A stretch of DNA of 64,000 nucleotides from Streptomyces sp. NA02950 (GTDB lineage Bacteria; Actinomycetota; Actinomycetes; Streptomycetales; Streptomycetaceae): positions 7,904,001 through 7,968,000 of the forward strand of contig NZ_CP054916.1 of assembly GCF_013364155.1 (NCBI RefSeq), given 5' to 3'. Below, one piece after another: positions 35,381 to 43,828 of the stretch (within the stretch, counting starts at the first letter, position 1; each line of letters begins with the position of its first letter). The notes below the pieces were generated by a model, which did no database searches, was not told where the DNA came from, and saw only the letters and a program-made list of their open reading frames with translations. Made by a program: the position numbers and the translations under genes.

Positions 35381-36184
35381 TCACCACGCGGGGCCCGCAC
35401 CGCGGGCCAGCAGGCCGGAGACATGATCGGCGCCGAAGCGTACGGACTCCTCCAGTTGACGGCGCCGGGAGGTGAACGTGTCCACCGGAACGGACGTGGC
35501 CACGGCCCCCACCACCCGCCCGCTCGCGTGGAAGACCGGCGCCGCCACACAGGACAGCTCCGGCAGGAACTCCCCGACCTCGAAGGCCACGCCCGAGGTG
35601 CGCACCGTCCCGAGATGTTCCTCCAGCACGTCGGGCGCGGTGATAGTGGACGGGGTCAGCCGCGCAAGCCCCTGCTCCCGCACATGGTCCCGCCGTCCGG
35701 GGGCGGGGAGGAAGGAGAGCATGACCTTGCCGAAGGCGGTGGCGTGCGGGGCCTGGTGGAAACCGATGTCGAGCGGCTCGGCCCGCCGCGCCTCGGGGGA
35801 GTCCACCACCTCGGCGACAACGATCTCCTCGTCCCGGAACACCGTGTAGTACGCCGCGGCACCGCACTCCTGGTGTATCCGGTGGAGCGCCCGCGAGACG
35901 CCCGGAGTCACCTCCAGCTGCTGACACAGACGGCGGTGCAGACCGGTGAGCTTGTACCCCAGACCGTAACCGCGGCAGTGGTTGAGCCGCACCAGGTAGC
36001 CGTCGTGAACGAGCGTGTTGAGCAGGCGGTACGTGGTGGGGAGCGTAACGCCGGCACGGCGGGCGACGGCCTTGGCGGTGATGCCGTCGCCGCCGGCCGC
36101 CACCGCCTCCAGGACCGCCAGGGCCCGCCGTACCGATCCGAGCAGATCCCCGGTGTCGACCGCGTAGGTCTCGTTGTCGTGCAT
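35381..36184 (-). CDS. IclR-family transcriptional regulator
   Basis: A 267-residue IclR protein. The winged helix is SVRRALAVLEAVAAGGDGIT then AKAVARRAGVTLPTTYRLLN. The effector domain has GYGLGYKLTGLHRRL, ATAFGKVMLSFLP (typical TAxGKAxLA region) and CVAAPVFHASGRVVGAVATS. ATG 36184 has AAAGG 6 bases upstream and is preferred over ATG 36199. It stands alone; it may regulate the aquaporin/alcohol dehydrogenase pair or the carboxylase next door. The gap 36185-36263 is short. Confidence 0.92.
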   Translation of the reverse strand: MHDNETYAVDTGDLLGSVRRALAVLEAVAAGGDGITAKAVARRAGVTLPTTYRLLNTLVHDGYLVRLNHCRGYGLGYKLTGLHRRLCQQLEVTPGVSRALHRIHQECGAAAYYTVFRDEEIVVAEVVDSPEARRAEPLDIGFHQAPHATAFGKVMLSFLPAPGRRDHVREQGLARLTPSTITAPDVLEEHLGTVRTSGVAFEVGEFLPELSCVAAPVFHASGRVVGAVATSVPVDTFTSRRRQLEESVRFGADHVSGLLARGAGPAW

Positions 36185-36263
36185 GGTGCGCCTTTCCATG
36201 GTCCGGGGCGGTCCGGCGTCCCGCCCGCCGACCCAACGGCCGTCGGCCCACCGAGCGTGACCG

Positions 36264-37013
36264 TCACACCGCGATGGTACGAACTCTGCCCACCATCCTG
36301 TAGAGCCAGCCGGCCAGCAGTCCGCCGGTCACCTGGGCGCCGAGGTACACGGGCAGCTGGCTCCACTCGGGGGCCCTGCCGTGCAGCGCCGACACCAGCT
36401 CGGGCCCGAGGGACCGCGCGGGGTTGAGTGCCGCCCCGGTGACCGGGCCCAGTACCACCGCGATCGCGAAGACCGCGAACCCGATGGGCAGCCCAGCGAA
36501 GCCACTCGGGGCCCGTCGGTCGATCACCCCGAAGACAACGAACACCAGGATCAAGGTGCCCACTGCCTCGGCCATGAACGCCTGGGGAACGGTGGTCGGG
36601 GACGTGTACGAGGCGATCCCGAGCCCCAGATGAACGGCGCGGCTGCCCAGCACCCCGACGATCGCCGCGGCACCGGCGACCGCCCCCGCACACTGGGCCA
36701 GCACGTATCCAGCGGCATCGCGCCGCCCGATGGCGCCGGTCGCGGCCAGGGCGAGGGTGACGGCAGGGTTGATGTGGCACCCCGAGATATGCCCGATCGT
36801 GAAGACGGTGGCCACGACCGCCATGGCGAAGGCGAAAGCGATCACGCCGAGGTCGGCCATGGTGAAGCTGGTTTTCCCGGTCTTCTCCAAAATCAGTGTG
36901 ACGGGGATCGAGCCCACCCCGAGGAAAACCAGAAAAGCAGTGCCGATGAATTCGGCGAGCAGTTTTTGGAGAAGACTGTTCTCCGTTATGCGCATGCCGG
37001 TGGTCACTGTCAC
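36264..37013 (-). CDS. MIP-family channel (aquaporin/glycerol facilitator)
   Basis: 249 residues with six membrane segments and both pore motifs, GCHINPAVTLA and AALNPARSLGP. It passes water, glycerol or another small uncharged solute. GTG 37013 with AGGAGAG upstream is the preferred start; ATG 36995 is possible. It is 34 bp downstream of the alcohol dehydrogenase and probably cotranscribed, suggesting the channel carries the alcohol or aldehyde that the enzyme handles. Confidence 0.9.
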   Translation of the reverse strand: MTVTTGMRITENSLLQKLLAEFIGTAFLVFLGVGSIPVTLILEKTGKTSFTMADLGVIAFAFAMAVVATVFTIGHISGCHINPAVTLALAATGAIGRRDAAGYVLAQCAGAVAGAAAIVGVLGSRAVHLGLGIASYTSPTTVPQAFMAEAVGTLILVFVVFGVIDRRAPSGFAGLPIGFAVFAIAVVLGPVTGAALNPARSLGPELVSALHGRAPEWSQLPVYLGAQVTGGLLAGWLYRMVGRVRTIAV

Positions 37014-37047
37014 CCCGGCTTCACTCTCCTGGAGTGTCGATTCTTGA

Positions 37048-38079
37048 TTACGCACCGGGAACCAGAATTCCCCGGCCCTGAAGCCGACCGTTCGCCAAGT
37101 CGTCCATCGCATCCCTCACCGCGTCCAATGGATAGGTGGCGGTGTGGAGCCGCACCTCGCCGCGGGCGGCGAGTGCCATCAGCTCATCGAGGTCGTTGTA
37201 GCTGCCGACGAGGTTGCCGACGACATTGATCTCCGCCGATATGACGTCGATGGTCGGGATGTTCACATGCCCCCCGTAGCCGACGGCGAAATAGGAGCCG
37301 GCCCTGCGCAGCATGGCGATCCCCTGCGACTCGGTGCCGCGCTCGCCGACGAAGTCGATGACGACGTGCGCGCCCTGCCCGGCGGTGAGCTCCTGGACCG
37401 CGGCCACCGGGTCGCCGGTGGCCAGCACCCCGTGGTGGGCGCCGAGGCTCTTGGCGAGTTCCAGCGCCGCCTCGGAGGTGTCGACGACAACGATCTCGGC
37501 GGCCGTGAGCGCCACCAGACACTGGACGCCGATGTGTCCCAGGCCGCCCGCGCCGATGACAACGACGGAGGTTCCGGGGTAGAGCAGCGGGACGGCCTTG
37601 CGGACCGCGTGGTAGGCGGTGAGACCGGCATCGGCCAATGCCGCCACGTCGGCGGGCTCCAGGCCCGGGTCCAGCTTCACGCACGAGCGTGCGCTCGTGA
37701 GCATCAACTCGGCCATGCCGCCGTCGCAGTCGATGCCGGGAAAGGCGCTGGCCGTACAGTGCACATCGTCCCCCGAACGGCAGGGGCGGCACAGTCCGCA
37801 GGCCATCAGTGGATGGACGATCACGGGATCGCCGATGGCCAGATGAGAAACTCCGGGGCCGATCTCCTTTACCCAGCCGGCGTTTTCATGCCCCAGTGTG
37901 TAGGGCAGCTCCACACCGGACTTCTCCTGCCACTGGCCTTCCACGACATGGAGATCGGTCCGGCACAGACCGGCGCCGCCGATCTGGACGATGACGTCCT
38001 GAGGGGAGGAGATACGCGGCTCAGGAACGTCTTCCACAACGGGGTTCTCGTGGTAATGGCTCAACCGTACTGCCTTCAT
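37048..38079 (-). CDS. Zinc-dependent alcohol dehydrogenase (NAD)
   Basis: A 343-residue medium-chain dehydrogenase. The catalytic zinc site uses Cys in GLCRTDLHVVEGQW and His/Glu in LGHENAGWV. The structural zinc site is CGLCRPCRSGDDVHC (four Cys). The cofactor motif is VVIGAGGLGHIGVQ with an Asp in VVVDTS, pointing to NAD. It oxidises a short or aromatic alcohol. ATG 38079 follows GGTGAGGA. The 431-bp gap 38080-38510 contains only its promoter region and the ECF promoter for the plus-strand genes. Confidence 0.92.
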   Translation of the reverse strand: MKAVRLSHYHENPVVEDVPEPRISSPQDVIVQIGGAGLCRTDLHVVEGQWQEKSGVELPYTLGHENAGWVKEIGPGVSHLAIGDPVIVHPLMACGLCRPCRSGDDVHCTASAFPGIDCDGGMAELMLTSARSCVKLDPGLEPADVAALADAGLTAYHAVRKAVPLLYPGTSVVVIGAGGLGHIGVQCLVALTAAEIVVVDTSEAALELAKSLGAHHGVLATGDPVAAVQELTAGQGAHVVIDFVGERGTESQGIAMLRRAGSYFAVGYGGHVNIPTIDVISAEINVVGNLVGSYNDLDELMALAARGEVRLHTATYPLDAVRDAMDDLANGRLQGRGILVPGA

Positions 38080-38431
38080 TTCCTCACCGTATTCCGAGAC
38101 GTAATGGCTGGTGCTGGTGAGGAGATCGTCACGGGTGCACAAGCATGCGGTCAACGGAATGGAACCGGGAAGATTCCGGCTGTTGAAAAACCGGGCAATC
38201 CGCCCACGCCGGTCACGCGTCCCTGACCCTTCGCGGCTGCCGCCGCCGACCGGGTATCGCCTGGGTCCTCCCGCGTACCGGCCGGCACCGTCGGGTGACG
38301 AAACGAAGGTTCGGGGCAGCGCGACCGCGACCACCCCGCACTCTCGCCCCCGCGCCACGCCGCGGGCCCGGACACCGCGAGACGGCTCACCCGGGATCAG
38401 CTACGAGAGTCAAAAAAATTCCGGACGGCGA

Positions 38432-38458
38432 TGTCGAGAACCCGTGACCGGCTCCGTC
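38432..38458 (+). promoter_or_regulatory. ECF42-type promoter (TGTCGA-N17-CGTC) before the DGPF gene
   Basis: TGTCGA at 38432-38437 and CGTC at 38455-38458 are 17 bp apart, 50 bp ahead of the DGPF start. As I recall, the published ECF42 target promoter has TGTCGA at -35 and CGA/TC at -10, so this fits an autoregulated sigma-factor operon. Confidence 0.6.
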
Positions 38459-38510
38459 CCCGTGGTGAACGCGACCACAATGGGTCGCACCAGCACCGAG
38501 GAGAACCACG

Positions 38511-38930
38511 ATGGCCAAGTACCTGCTGCTCAAGCACTACCGCGGCGCTCCGGCCGCGGTGAACGACGTGCCCATGGACCAGTGGACGCCGGAGGAGATC
38601 TCGGCCCACATGCAGTACATGAACGACTTCGCGGCCCGGCTCGAGAAGACCGGCGAGTTCGTCGACGGTCAGGCGCTCGCCCCCGAGGGGACATGGGTCC
38701 GGTACGACGGCGAGGGGCGTCCGCCGGTCACCGACGGACCGTTCGCCGAGACCAAGGACCTGATCGCCGGCTGGATGGTGATCGACGTCGACAGCTACGA
38801 GCGCGCCGTCGAGCTTGCCGGGGAGCTCTCGGCCGCCCCTGGGGCGGGTGGGAAGCCGATCCACGAGTGGCTGGAGCTGCGCCCGTTCCTGACCGCGGAG
38901 CCCTCGGTCACGGAATGCCCTCATCGATGA
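38511..38930 (+). CDS. YCII-related DGPF-domain protein
   Basis: A 139-residue protein of the YCII fold. It carries the family's name motif in VTDGPFAETKDLIAGWMVID, plus KYLLLKHYRG at the N-terminus and a final ELRPF. These small ferredoxin-like proteins are encoded next to ECF42 sigma factors; their function is unresolved. ACCGAGGAGAACC precedes the ATG. The stop overlaps the sigma-factor start as ATGA, so the two are coupled. Confidence 0.92.
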   Translation: MAKYLLLKHYRGAPAAVNDVPMDQWTPEEISAHMQYMNDFAARLEKTGEFVDGQALAPEGTWVRYDGEGRPPVTDGPFAETKDLIAGWMVIDVDSYERAVELAGELSAAPGAGGKPIHEWLELRPFLTAEPSVTECPHR

Positions 38931-40102
38931 ACGAGGCTCTGCTCCGGAGCCTCACACCGAGCGTGCTCGGGATCCTCGTCCGCCGCGGAGCCTCCTTCGC
39001 GGCGGCCGAGGACGCCGTGCAGGACGCGCTGGTCGAGGCGGTCCGCGTCTGGCCGGCCGATCCGCCACGGGACCCGAAGGGCTGGCTGGTCACCGTGGCC
39101 TGGCGCCGTTTCCTCGACGCGGCCCGGGCGGACGCCGCCCGCCGCCGGCGTGAGGACCTCGTCGACGAGGAGCCCGCGCCCGGGCCCGCGCCCGCGGTGG
39201 ACGACACCCTCCAGCTCTACTTCCTGTGCGCCCACCCGTCGCTGACGCCGTCGTCCGCGGTCGCCCTTACGCTGCGCGCCGTCGGCGGGCTGACCACCCG
39301 CCAGATCGCCCAGGCCTACCTGGTGCCCGAGGCGACCATGGCGCAGCGCATCAGCCGGGCCAAGCGCACCGTCTCCGGTGTGCGGTTCGACCAGCCCGGC
39401 GACATCGCCACCGTGCTGCGCGTCCTCTACTTGGTGTTCAACGAGGGCTACTCGGGCGACGTCGACCTCGCCGCCGAGGCCATCCGGCTCACCCGGCAGC
39501 TCGCGGCCGCGATCGACCACCCCGAGGTGGCGGGGCTGCTCGCCCTCATGCTGCTCCACCACGCCCGGCGCGCCGCCCGGACCGCGCCCGACGGCAGCCT
39601 GGTACCGCTCGCCGAGCAGGATCGCGGCCGGTGGGACACGAAGTCGATCGCCGAGGGAGTCGAGATCCTGCAAGCGGCCCTCGCCCGTGACCGGCTGGGC
39701 GAGTTCCAGGCCCAGGCCGCCATCGCGGCACTCCACGCCGACGCGCCCACCGCCGAGGAGACCGACTGGGCGCAGATCGTCGAGTGGTACGACGAGCTCG
39801 CGCGCCTGACCGACAGCCCGGTCGTCCTGCTCAACCGCGCGGTGGCCGTCGGCGAGGCCGACGGACCGCGGGCCGGCCTGGCGGCGCTCGCGGCGCTGGA
39901 CGACTCTTCCGCAAGCTCTTCGGGCGGGGGACACCCCTTGCCCCGCCACGCCGCGGTGGCGGCGTACCTCCACGAGCGCGACGGCGACCTGGCGACGGCG
40001 GCGCGGTTGTACGCCGAGGCGGCTCAAAAGGCACCCAACCTCGCCGAGCGCGACCACCTGACCCGCCAGGCCGCCCGGCTCAACGCCCGCCGGGGTCGCT
40101 GA
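38927..40102 (+). CDS. ECF sigma factor, ECF42-like with C-terminal TPR-type extension
   Basis: 391 residues. Sigma region 2 is LGILVRRGASFAAAEDAVQD then ALVEAVRVWP, and region 4 is LTTRQIAQAYLVPEATMAQR then ISRAKRTV. A long C-terminal extension (about residues 190-391) includes YLVFNEGYSGD and tetratricopeptide-like helices ending LATAARLYAEAAQKAPNLAERD. This is the ECF42 layout, where the extension takes the place of an anti-sigma factor. ATG 38927 overlaps the DGPF stop; ATG 38915 is an alternative. The target promoter is probably its own (38432). Confidence 0.92.
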   Translation: MNEALLRSLTPSVLGILVRRGASFAAAEDAVQDALVEAVRVWPADPPRDPKGWLVTVAWRRFLDAARADAARRRREDLVDEEPAPGPAPAVDDTLQLYFLCAHPSLTPSSAVALTLRAVGGLTTRQIAQAYLVPEATMAQRISRAKRTVSGVRFDQPGDIATVLRVLYLVFNEGYSGDVDLAAEAIRLTRQLAAAIDHPEVAGLLALMLLHHARRAARTAPDGSLVPLAEQDRGRWDTKSIAEGVEILQAALARDRLGEFQAQAAIAALHADAPTAEETDWAQIVEWYDELARLTDSPVVLLNRAVAVGEADGPRAGLAALAALDDSSASSSGGGHPLPRHAAVAAYLHERDGDLATAARLYAEAAQKAPNLAERDHLTRQAARLNARRGR

Positions 40103-40130
40103 CGGGGTCGCGCTCGGATTTCCCGTCAGC
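40098..40130 (+). terminator. Hairpin ending the sigma-factor operon
   Basis: GCTGACGGG (40098-40106) pairs with CCCGTCAGC (40122-40130) over a 15-base loop. It starts inside the stop codon of the sigma gene. Confidence 0.55.
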
Positions 40131-40236
40131 CAGAGCGGTCGCCTCACGGTGAACGGGCAGGCACGACACGTCGCCGACGTTCGGGCTCGCCGAGGCTCCT
40201 TCGCGCGGCCGGCGGGCGAGCCCGCCTGACGCGGCA

Positions 40237-40995
40237 CTAGGCCTGGGACCCGCCCCGGTCCGACTCCTCCTCCTGCTCTGCGATCACCCGGCGGAAGCCC
40301 CGGACGTGCGCCTCGACCAGCTCTCCCGCGCGGTCCGCGTCCCCGGCGGCCACCGCGTCGTAGATGGCATGGTGCTCCGCGCGCAGTCGGCACACGATCG
40401 GCTCCCACTCGTCCTGCCGGTGGAACGCCTTCAGGATCACGTGGCGAGCCGCGCTGCGGACGGCGATGGTCATGTCCGCCATCAGGCGGTTGCCACCGGC
40501 CTCGGCGAGCATGACGTGGAAGTCGGTGTCGTAGTCGTTGAACCGTTCCCGCGGCAGATCCGGATCGTCCATCCGCAGCAGCGGCTCCCGCAGGCGGGCG
40601 AGGTCCTCCTCGGTGGCCTGCGCCGCAGCCAGACGGGCGCTCGAGCGCTCCAAGGCGGCGCGCGTCTCGAAGACGTCACCCACCGGGAAGTTGGCCAGGG
40701 CCATGTGCAGGCGCAGCACCTGACCGAGCGCGGCACCGGGCATCGCGGCGATGACACTGCCCGAATCCGGGCCGGTGCCGACCCGGGAGCGGAGCACGCC
40801 CTGTGCCTCCAGCACCCGCAGGGCCTCCCGGATGGCGGCGCGGCTCACCCCTAGCAGCTCGACCAGCTCGCGTTCGGGCGGAAGACGGTCGCCGACGCGC
40901 AACGCACCGGCCAGGATCTGCTCCTCGATCCGGGCGAGCACCAGCTCATAGGTGCGCGTACGCGGCACCGGTTCCCAGGTACCTGCCTCTGCCAT
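40237..40995 (-). CDS. GntR/FadR-family regulator of lactate utilisation (LldR-like)
   Basis: 252 residues. N-terminal winged helix: YELVLARIEEQILAGALRVG, DRLPPERELVELLGVSRAAI, REALRVLEAQGVL. C-terminal FCD ligand domain with the metal/ligand residues FNDYDTDFHVMLAEAGGN and RAEHHAIYDAVAAGD. Position divergent from an L-lactate permease and lutABC identifies it as an LldR/LutR counterpart. ATG 40995 has GGAG 8 bases upstream. The intergenic region carries two TGGTCTGACCA sites, the expected type of target. It probably represses until lactate is present. Confidence 0.88.
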   Translation of the reverse strand: MAEAGTWEPVPRTRTYELVLARIEEQILAGALRVGDRLPPERELVELLGVSRAAIREALRVLEAQGVLRSRVGTGPDSGSVIAAMPGAALGQVLRLHMALANFPVGDVFETRAALERSSARLAAAQATEEDLARLREPLLRMDDPDLPRERFNDYDTDFHVMLAEAGGNRLMADMTIAVRSAARHVILKAFHRQDEWEPIVCRLRAEHHAIYDAVAAGDADRAGELVEAHVRGFRRVIAEQEEESDRGGSQA

Positions 40996-41102
40996 AAGGA
41001 CTTCTCCGCCGCCGTCCGTGGTCCCCGTCGGTGATCCGGGCGCGCGTACGGCCCTCACTCCGCGCGCACCCGCTGTGATCTTAGCTTGCGCATCTCTCTC
41101 CA

Positions 41103-41113
41103 TGGTCTGACCA
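41103..41113. promoter_or_regulatory. GntR/LldR-type operator, copy 1
   Basis: TGGTCTGACCA is a perfect 5-bp inverted repeat around one base and fits the TNGTNNNACNA rule reported for LldR-type regulators. It lies between the regulator and lldP and is followed by AAA, as is copy 2. Both copies share the 13 bases ATGGTCTGACCAA. Confidence 0.72.
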
Positions 41114-41179
41114 AAAGAGAATCGGCGCGGACCCCTGGACACGACCGTGGACGAAACCTAGCCTCTGCATACCAATCTA

Positions 41180-41190
41180 TGGTCTGACCA
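41180..41190. promoter_or_regulatory. GntR/LldR-type operator, copy 2
   Basis: This is the same TGGTCTGACCA, 77 bp from copy 1 on the lldP side. Two spaced sites allow repression by looping or separate control of the divergent promoters. The permease start is 107 bp further on. Confidence 0.72.
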
Positions 41191-41212
41191 AACCCTCGCA
41201 GCAGACTCTCCG

Positions 41213-41250
41213 TCCCTCTTTCTCCCTCTTTCTCCCTCTTTCTCCCTCCT
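41213..41250 (+). repeat. Pyrimidine-rich tandem 10-mer in the lldP leader
   Basis: TCTCCCTCTT is repeated exactly at 41221-41230 and 41231-41240, with partial copies on both sides, then merging into further C/T-rich sequence to about 41270. It lies between operator copy 2 and the lldP GTG, so it would be in the 5' leader. It contains almost no purine for 58 bases. Confidence 0.6.
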
Positions 41251-41296
41251 TCCCCCCTTTCTCCCCCTTCCCGCACTCACCCCAGCGAGCGTCGCC

Positions 41297-42952
41297 GTGT
41301 ACCAACCCACCCTCACCCCCGTCGCCGACAGCGCCGCACTGTCCGCGCTCGTCGCCGCCCTGCCCCTGCTCACCCTGTTCCTGCTGCTCGGCTGGGTGCG
41401 GCTCAAGGCCCACTGGGCCGGCCTCGCCGCACTGCTCGTGGCAGCCGTCGTCGCGGTGGCCGGTTTCGGCATGCCGGTCCACCTCACCCTGCTGGCGGCG
41501 AGCGAAGGCACCGCCTTCGGGCTCTTCCCGATCGCCTGGATCCTGCTCACCGCGATCTGGGTCTATCAGCTCACCGTCGTCAGCGGGCGCTTCGAAGATC
41601 TCCGCGAGGCGTTCGGGCTGCTCAGCGATGATCCGCGCATTCAGGCAGTGATCATCGCCTTCTGTTTCGGCGGACTGCTGGAGGCCCTGGCGGGCTTCGG
41701 CGCGCCGGTCGCCATCACCGGCGTCATGCTGCTGGCGCTCGGCTTCACCCCGATCCGCGCGGCGATCACCGTACTGGTCGCCAACACCGCCCCGGTGGCC
41801 TTCGGCGCCATGGCGATCCCGATCATCACCGCGGGAAACCTCACCAAGATCCCCTACACCGAGATCGGCGCGGTCGTGGGACACCAGACGCCGCTCATCG
41901 CGGCGTTCGTCCCGCTGCTGCTGGTGGCCCTGGTCGACGGCCGCCGTGGGGTACGCCAGACCTGGCCGGCCGCCGTGGTGTGCGGCGTGGTCTTCGCGTT
42001 CGCCCAGTTCGCCAGCGCCACCTATCTGTCGGTCGAGCTCACCGACGTGATCGCCTCGCTCTCCGGCCTGGTCGCCCTGGTGCTCTTCCTCCGGGTCTGG
42101 CAGCCCCGCGGCGGCGCGGAGGCCGCGGCCGCCATGCGCGCGGAACACGGCGCCGCCGCCCGCGCCCCCGAGCACCCCATGGCCCGACCCGGGGCGGACG
42201 GGCGCCGCGGAGCGCGCTACGCCATGGCCTTTCTGCCGTATCTGATCGTCATCGCTGTCTTCTCGGTGGCGAAGCTGTGGTCCCCGGCCAAGGAGCTCCT
42301 CGCCGACAGCGACCTCACCATCGAGTGGCCTGGGCTGAACGGCCAGGTCCTCGGGGTCACCGGACAGCCCGTCTCCAGCACCGTCTTCTCCCTCCCCTGG
42401 CTCTCCTCTCCCGGCACCCTGCTGCTGGTCTCCGGTCTGATCGTCGCCGTGGCCTACCGGATGCGTCCGCGCACGGTGGCCCAGGAGTTCGTCGCCACCG
42501 CGATACGGCTCCGCTGGGCCGTGCTGACCGTGGCGTCGGTGCTTGCCCTGGCCTACGTGATGAACCTGTCGGGCCAGACCCTGGTCATCGGTTCCTGGAT
42601 CGCCGGTGCGGGCACGGCGTTCGCCTTCCTCTCTCCGGTGCTCGGCTGGCTCGGTACCGCGGTGACCGGCTCCGACACCTCCGCCAACGCCCTGTTCGCG
42701 ACCCTCCAGCAAAGCGCCGCGCACAAGGCCGGCCTGAGCGAGACCCTGCTGGTCGCCGCCAACACCTCAGGAGGCGTCGTCGGCAAGATGATCAGCCCGC
42801 AGAACCTCGCCGTCGCCGCCACGGCGGTCGGCATGGCAGGCCGGGAGTCGGAGCTGTTCCGCGCCGCGCTGAAGTGGAGCGTGCTGCTCCTGCTCGCCCT
42901 GTGCGCTCTGGTCGCCCTCCAGGCCGGACCGCTCGCGGGGACGCTCCCGTGA
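41297..42952 (+). CDS. lldP: L-lactate permease (LldP/LctP)
   Basis: A 551-residue lactate permease, the usual length, with 12-14 membrane segments. Family pieces include CFGGLLEALAGFGAPVAITG, NTAPVAFGAMAIPI, and GSDTSANALFATLQQSAA followed by LVAANTSGGVVGKMISPQ near the C-terminus. It imports L-lactate (and often glycolate) with a proton. The GTG at 41297 has only a weak GCGAG upstream. It heads the operon lldP-lutA-lutB-lutC; the 75-bp gap to lutA has no terminator. Confidence 0.94.
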   Translation: MYQPTLTPVADSAALSALVAALPLLTLFLLLGWVRLKAHWAGLAALLVAAVVAVAGFGMPVHLTLLAASEGTAFGLFPIAWILLTAIWVYQLTVVSGRFEDLREAFGLLSDDPRIQAVIIAFCFGGLLEALAGFGAPVAITGVMLLALGFTPIRAAITVLVANTAPVAFGAMAIPIITAGNLTKIPYTEIGAVVGHQTPLIAAFVPLLLVALVDGRRGVRQTWPAAVVCGVVFAFAQFASATYLSVELTDVIASLSGLVALVLFLRVWQPRGGAEAAAAMRAEHGAAARAPEHPMARPGADGRRGARYAMAFLPYLIVIAVFSVAKLWSPAKELLADSDLTIEWPGLNGQVLGVTGQPVSSTVFSLPWLSSPGTLLLVSGLIVAVAYRMRPRTVAQEFVATAIRLRWAVLTVASVLALAYVMNLSGQTLVIGSWIAGAGTAFAFLSPVLGWLGTAVTGSDTSANALFATLQQSAAHKAGLSETLLVAANTSGGVVGKMISPQNLAVAATAVGMAGRESELFRAALKWSVLLLLALCALVALQAGPLAGTLP

Positions 42953-43027
42953 CCCGCCGCACGCCGCCCACGATCGCCCGTACCCCGGCGCGTCCCGCGC
43001 CGGGCCCCCGACTCCAGGAATGCCGCG

Positions 43028-43828
43028 ATGCGCATCGCCCTCTTCATCACCTGCGTCAACGACACCCTCTACCCCGGCACCGGACGGGCGGTGGTGACCG
43101 TCCTGGAGCGGCTGGGACTCGAGGTGGACTTCCCCACCGCGCAGACCTGCTGCGGACAGCCGCAGTACAACACGGGGTACCGGCGGGAGACCGAACCCCT
43201 GGTGCGCCGCACGGCCGCCGCCTTCGCGGGATACGACTACGTGGTCACACCCTCGGCTTCCTGCGCCGCCATGGTGCGTGACAACTATCCGCGGATCGGC
43301 GCCAGGGCGCTGGCCGAGGGACGCGGCGGCGAACTCTCCGAGGCCGCGGCAGGGCTGGTGCCCCGGGTGTACGAGTTCACCGAGTTCCTGGTCGACGTCC
43401 TCGGCGTCACCGATGTCGGCGCCCACTACCCGCACACCGTCACCTACCACCCGTCCTGTCACGGACTGCGGATGCTCGGCCTCGACGACCGTCCCCTGCG
43501 GTTGCTGCGTGCGGTGCGGGGGCTCACCCTCGTCGAACTCCCCGGCGCCGAGGAGTGCTGCGGCTTCGGCGGAACGTTCGCCGTGAAGAACGCCGCCGTC
43601 TCCGCGGCCATGGGCGAGGACAAGGTCCGCCACGCGGTCGCCACCGGAGCCCACACCCTGTGCGGGGCCGACAACTCCTGTCTGATGCACCTCGGCGGCA
43701 TCCTGCATCGCCGGGGCGACCCGATCCGCCCCCTGCACATCGCCGAGATCCTGGCCGACACCGGACTCGCCGATACCGAAGCCGCCGGCACCGAACTCGC
43801 CGGTACCGAAAGGGAGACATCCGCATGA
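43028..43828 (+). CDS. lutA: LutA/LldE, L-lactate dehydrogenase complex subunit
   Basis: 266 residues with two CCG domains: AQTCCGQPQYNTGYR and AEECCGFGGTFAVKN, plus CAAMV and YHPSCHGLRML. These cysteines ligate a noncubane iron-sulfur centre in related subunits. It acts with LutB and LutC in oxidising L-lactate to pyruvate on the inner membrane face. The C-terminus ends in a short Thr/Ala-rich repeat (TGLADTEAAGTELAGTERET). Its stop overlaps lutB (ATGA). Confidence 0.94.
   Translation: MRIALFITCVNDTLYPGTGRAVVTVLERLGLEVDFPTAQTCCGQPQYNTGYRRETEPLVRRTAAAFAGYDYVVTPSASCAAMVRDNYPRIGARALAEGRGGELSEAAAGLVPRVYEFTEFLVDVLGVTDVGAHYPHTVTYHPSCHGLRMLGLDDRPLRLLRAVRGLTLVELPGAEECCGFGGTFAVKNAAVSAAMGEDKVRHAVATGAHTLCGADNSCLMHLGGILHRRGDPIRPLHIAEILADTGLADTEAAGTELAGTERETSA

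Noticed and set aside
38111..38926. An in-frame upstream extension of the ECF sigma factor
   Set aside because: The extension is antisense/overlapping to the DGPF gene and its promoter; the ATGA overlap at 38927 is the natural start.
41213..41250. Tandem 10-mers considered as a CRISPR array
   Set aside because: Units are adjacent without spacers and are simple C/T sequence.
41177..42724. A 515-codon minus-strand open frame rich in Gly/Arg/Glu
   Set aside because: It lies fully antisense to the clear lldP permease and has the composition of a shadow frame.
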